Source of the DNA: Linyphia triangularis
Taxonomy: Eukaryota; Arthropoda; Arachnida; Araneae; Linyphiidae
Length of the DNA stretch: 64,000 nucleotides
Direction: 5' to 3'
NCBI GenBank assembly: GCA_963978545.1
Contig: OZ021724.1
Span: 33,250,433 to 33,314,432, forward strand
This document shows positions 60,365-64,000 of this stretch, in pieces. The notes below the pieces were generated by a model that was not told the DNA's origin, made no database searches, and saw nothing but the letters and a program-made list of their open reading frames with translations. Made by a program: the position numbers and the translations under genes. The stretch's first letter is position 1. The number at the start of each line of letters is the position of its first letter.

Positions 60365-61185
60365 ATCAAAATATAATTATACGTTAATACTACAATTCAT
60401 TAAATTTATAGCAGTGTACTAGATTAAAGAGCAGTTTTCGAATACATTAAAATTATATTCAAGCTATTATTTGAATAACATTATTTCGCTCCCGTTGAAC
60501 AGAAATGCAAACATGCAACACTCACCGGAAATTAACAGCAGTGGTATCCAATAGCATCTTTGGAACACTTGTGTTTTCATCGTCGTGAAAACAATGATCG
60601 TATCGTACTATCCTCGTTAGGGTTGTGCTTCGAAACAGCACTTATCCACCACACTCATTCAAGATATTATTCTCTTGAAGTCAGAAATGCATATCTTTTT
60701 CTATTCTAGAGCGCTATCGTTTTTTAAACTTTTACCCATTTCATTCAATTTTCCTCTCCTCAAATCGTAGATTTCGGGTCCGCCTTCTAAATTTCCAAAT
60801 CATTTTTAATTCGCTATCTTATGGTCCTCCTACTTGTTTACCATATACATTATTGGTCCAGAATTTTCCATTCTGTTTGAGGCAGCTGGTCGGGCTATGA
60901 CCTCAAAATCGCAGATGTTCCCAAGTGAATCCTGAGAAACATTCCTCTGTCCAGCAGATAAAATGTCCCCCAAAATCAGCCCAGAAACTCTTTGTTAAGT
61001 TACATAACAGAAATCCATAAAACCTAAAATTGTATATATAACCGGTGGGAACCAGATGCGTATATCCAAAAAGTATCCTCGTTTACAAAGATCTTACAAG
61101 TTCAAAATTCACATTAATGTCGAACGTCCCTTTTACCCCTCAATTTTACGAGTTGCGTCATCTGAAAATGTAAGGAGCAGCTGGT
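60365..61185. other. Spacer between the two Gypsy pieces
   Basis: About 0.8 kb, less AT-rich than the introns, without a recognisable domain. It may hold untranslated or LTR-related sequence of the same family; no evidence is visible. Confidence 0.4.
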
Positions 61186-62479
61186 CTAGTTGACCGTGGA
61201 AGCCTGAGAATAACATGTAAACAACATGTTTCCCAAACATCTCTCCCTCCGCTTAGCAGTATGCAGGACTGCGTCGATGTGTTTTAGGTGCGAGTCCCAA
61301 TCTTCAGAAAAAATGGTGACATCATCAATATACGATGCAGCATAGTCCTTATGCTTGTCTAGCACTTCATTCATGGTGCGCTGGAAGGTTTCAGCTGCGT
61401 TTCCTAGCTTCATCTTCAAATCATTGAGGTACTCGGTCACTGACTTGAGCTGGCCTAGGGGAATTGGAATTTCATTGGTCCACGTTGTCTTCAATACGGA
61501 AAGAGGTCCCGTTGGGCGTCTACCATATAACATCTGAAAGGGGCTAACGCCGGTTGTGGCATTGGGAACTTCACGATATGCCCACAGGAGGTAAGGAAGG
61601 TACTTGTCCCAATCCTTAGAGTGTTCTCGCATCGTGTGGTGAATCATTCCTTTCAAAACTGCATTAAATCTCTCAACGAGCCCATTGGACGCTGGGTGGT
61701 AGGGAATGGATAATCTTGGGGAGGACCCAATCCTTTCCAAAAATTCTTTAGTCAGGGAGGCAGTGAAGTTGGTTCCCTGGTCCGTGGTTACTACCTTAGG
61801 GATGCCAGTGCGAGTGAAAATCTGTAGCAACGCTTCACAAGTAACTTTAGCAGATAAATTCTTCAAAGGGACGGCTTCTGGCCACCTAGTACATTGATCA
61901 ACAGCGCAAAGAACATACTTGAATCCACGACTGTTCGGTTCTACTGGCCCAATTAAATATACGTTTACAATTTGGAACGGTTCATCTGGGCGAGTAACGG
62001 GTATGATGGGAACTTCGTCGAAGGGACGCTTCTTAGCTTGGAGTTGACACGATACACATTTATCACATAAGTCATATATCTCCTTCTTTATACCTGGCCA
62101 ATAAAATGAGTACTTAAGTCGTTCTGCTGTTTTCTTTTTACGGAGATGACCACCCCATAAACTAGCATGAGCGAGCTCCAAACGCTGTTTTCTTCTTTGC
62201 ACCGGAACCACGAGTTGGCTGACTGACTCTCCTAAAATCTTATCTTTACGATACAAGAAATTACCCAAAACAAAAAAAGCTGTTTACCCCTCGCTTGGTA
62301 TCTTGCCAACACGCTTCAAGGGTCAAGTCATTTGCTTGTTGATATCGGAACATTTCAGAGTCAGATTTTAACTCATTAGGTATAATAGAATTAACTTGGT
62401 TTACCATATTATCAATTACATTGACCTCATTAACACTAATATCATCATTATCTCTATATCTATAAGGCAAAGCCCTCAC
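61186..62479 (-). pseudogene. Ty3/Gypsy integrase fused in frame to a reverse transcriptase fragment
   Basis: The first part (62479-62261) is the linker between RNase H and integrase. It is joined to the main frame (62268-61186, 360 aa) by a frameshift near 62265. The integrase shows an HHCC zinc-binding region (HASLWGGHLRKKKTAERL, then CDKCVSCQ), then the core: the first catalytic Asp position before LIGP is Tyr (61957-61959, TAT), the second Asp is in VVTTDQGTNF, and the Glu in SNGLVERFN. The loss of the first Asp should disable it. At about 61390 integrase stops and the frame runs on into reverse transcriptase sequence, TFQRTMNEVLDKHKDYAASY, with the IDD catalytic motif, until homology ends near 61250. 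The order integrase then reverse transcriptase is not the family order, so this is a rearranged copy. Confidence 0.9.
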
Positions 62480-62489
62480 TCACTCACTC

Positions 62490-63640
62490 ATCACTAATTC
62501 TCCCACTTCCCACATAGTCACAACTCTGAAAATCGCCACAAATATCAACAATGATAAAAATAGAAAAACTAAGCTATTCCGATCTCGATTAACCCACTTT
62601 AAGGGGTCGAAAAAGGGTTAAACGTTCCAAACGAGGGACATTCGAATATCCTACTTCCCATTTGGTCACAACTCTAAAAATTGGTACAAATATCAACAAT
62701 AATAAACATAGTAAAAGTAAGCTATTCCGATCTCGATTAACCCACTTTAAGAGCACGAAAAGGGGTTAAACGTTCCTAACGAGGAATATTCGAATTTCCT
62801 ACTTCTCATTTCGTCACAACTCTAAAAATTGGTGCGAATATCAATAAACACAAAAGAAGAAAAAGTAAGCTATTCCGATCTCGATGAACCCACTTTAAGG
62901 GGTGGAAAAGGGGTTAAACGTTCCAAACGAGGAATATTCGAATGTCCCACTTCCGACAAGGCCACAATTTTGAAAATTGGCTTAAATACCAACAATGTTA
63001 AACATAGAAAAAGCATGCTAATCCGATCTCGGTTAACCCACTTTATGGGGTCGAAAAGGGGTTAAACATTCCAAACGATGGATATTCGAATGTACCACTT
63101 CCCACATGTCCACAACTCTGAATATTGGTGCAAATGTCGACATAGGCAAACATAGAAAAATTAAGCTATTTCGATCTCGATTAACCCTCTTTAAGAGATC
63201 GAAAAGGGGTAAACATTCCAAACGAGGAATATTCGAATGTTCTACTTCCCATTTCGTCACAACTCTGAAAACTGGCGCAAGTATCAACAAAAACACACGT
63301 AAAAAAAGTAAGCTATTCCGATCTCTATTAACCCACTCTAAGGGGTCTAAAAGGGGTTAAACGTTCCAAACGCGGGATATTCGAATGTACCACTTCCCAT
63401 ATGGTCACAACTCTAATAATTGGTACAAATGTCAACAATGGTAAACATAGAAAAAGTAAGCTATTCCAATCTCGATTAACCCACTTTAAGAGGTCAAAAA
63501 GGGGTTAAACGTTCCAAACGAGCGATATATTCGAATGTTCCTCTTCCAATGTAGTCATATTTCTGATATTTGGTGCAAATGTTAAAAGGGTAAATGTTAA
63601 AAAAATAAGTCATTCCAATATCGATTAACGAATTTTTAAG
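62490..63640. repeat. ~150-bp satellite, about eight copies
   Basis: Diverged units recur with a spacing of about 150 bp. Landmarks are CACAACTCTGAAAATTGG, AAGTAAGCTATTCCGATCTC, GATTAACCCACTTTAAG, and GAAAAGGGGTTAAACGTTCC. The last unit, before 63640, is the most decayed. The 78-87 aa frames seen in it on both strands are by-products of the repeat. Confidence 0.92.
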
Positions 63641-64000
63641 GGATGAAAAGTCGACGCAATATTGAAACTATACGAGGATTAACTTAATGTCTCAATTCCA
63701 ATACGGCTACTACTTGGAAATTTAGAACTAAGAGCAAACATAAACACAATAAACTATTCCAATTTAATTATAAATTTCGTTTAAAATGTCAACAAAGGAA
63801 AGTTCCTATTTTGATAAATCAATTTGTCGGGATCGAAATGGGAGCAAACGTCTGAAGTGTAGAATACATGAATGTATTTTGATCTCTTTTGATCGCTAAA
63901 ATGCTAATGATAAAATTTCGTAGCGCAGCACGGGTATTCAGCTAGTTATTTATATAAAACACTTCAATATTATTAAAAGGCATTTCAGAATTTTCACTAA
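63641..64000. other. Window edge with a possible Helitron 3' end
   Basis: Decayed satellite-like sequence continues to about 63830. At 63919-63946 the sequence CGTAGCGCAGCACGGGTATT is followed by CAGCTAG and T, which resembles a Helitron 3' end (CTAG then host T), but no clean hairpin precedes it. Confidence 0.35.

Noticed and set aside
62829..63360. 78-87 aa frames on both strands over the satellite
   Set aside because: They follow the repeat period and differ between strands, so they are by-products of the tandem array.
1..64000. CRISPR arrays, bacterial operons, riboswitches, phage or plasmid genes
   Set aside because: None is present; the sequence is eukaryotic nuclear DNA, and the tandem repeats have no spacer architecture.

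Overview
This is an AT-rich eukaryotic nuclear window, almost certainly from an invertebrate animal and probably an arthropod (a chelicerate such as a spider is my guess, not shown by the sequence). The evidence is conserved animal genes split into many short exons by canonical GT-AG introns, animal polyadenylation signals, and many eukaryotic transposon families (hAT, Helitron, pogo, piggyBac, Ty3/Gypsy, R1-like LINE, tRNA-derived SINE). There are no operons, no bacterial-type genes, no CRISPR array and no rRNA or true tRNA gene.

Four host genes can be built exon by exon. (1) 1723-16375, minus: a DMTF1-like Myb transcription factor, 12 coding exons, 591 aa. (2) 18201-34742, plus: a TBC1D22-type Rab GAP, 13 coding exons, 545 aa, with arginine and glutamine fingers intact. 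(3) 36262-45735, minus: mitochondrial succinyl-CoA ligase beta subunit of the GDP-forming type (SUCLG2-like), 11 coding exons, 424 aa, with one GC-AG intron. (4) 48568-55124, minus: the 3' nine exons of an unrecognised, probably secreted protein with a furin-type site. Its 5' end is not in view and its frame breaks at one splice junction. Genes 1 and 2 diverge from a shared ~1.8 kb promoter interval. Genes 2 and 3 converge, with polyadenylation signals about 320 bp apart. SUCLG2 has two CRE-like sites close upstream of its start.

Introns and intergenic DNA are full of mobile DNA. From left to right: a hAT element with a perfect 8-bp target duplication (443-1335); a LINE endonuclease fragment (5463-7062); a 409-bp element with TAA duplication (11091-11499); a piggyBac transposase relic (11880-12620); two unrelated elements with perfect 6-bp duplications (13634-15055 and 27719-29075); a pogo-type MITE (15844-16012); a TTAA-type element with a MITE nested in it (29513-30354); two copies of one non-autonomous Helitron family (31873-32791 and 55195-56303); two copies of a tRNA-derived SINE (28274-28453 and 58892-59072); four copies of a ~740-bp repeat of unknown class; and two copies of a ~240-bp repeat. 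From about 55 kb to the right edge the window is nearly all repeats: a scrambled Ty3/Gypsy element in which integrase is fused in frame to a reverse transcriptase fragment, then a ~150-bp satellite.

I found no convincing new biological system. The most useful leads are the unrecognised secreted gene, the two terminal-inverted-repeat families with 6-bp duplications, the segment shared by a Helitron copy and one of them, and the scrambled Gypsy copy.
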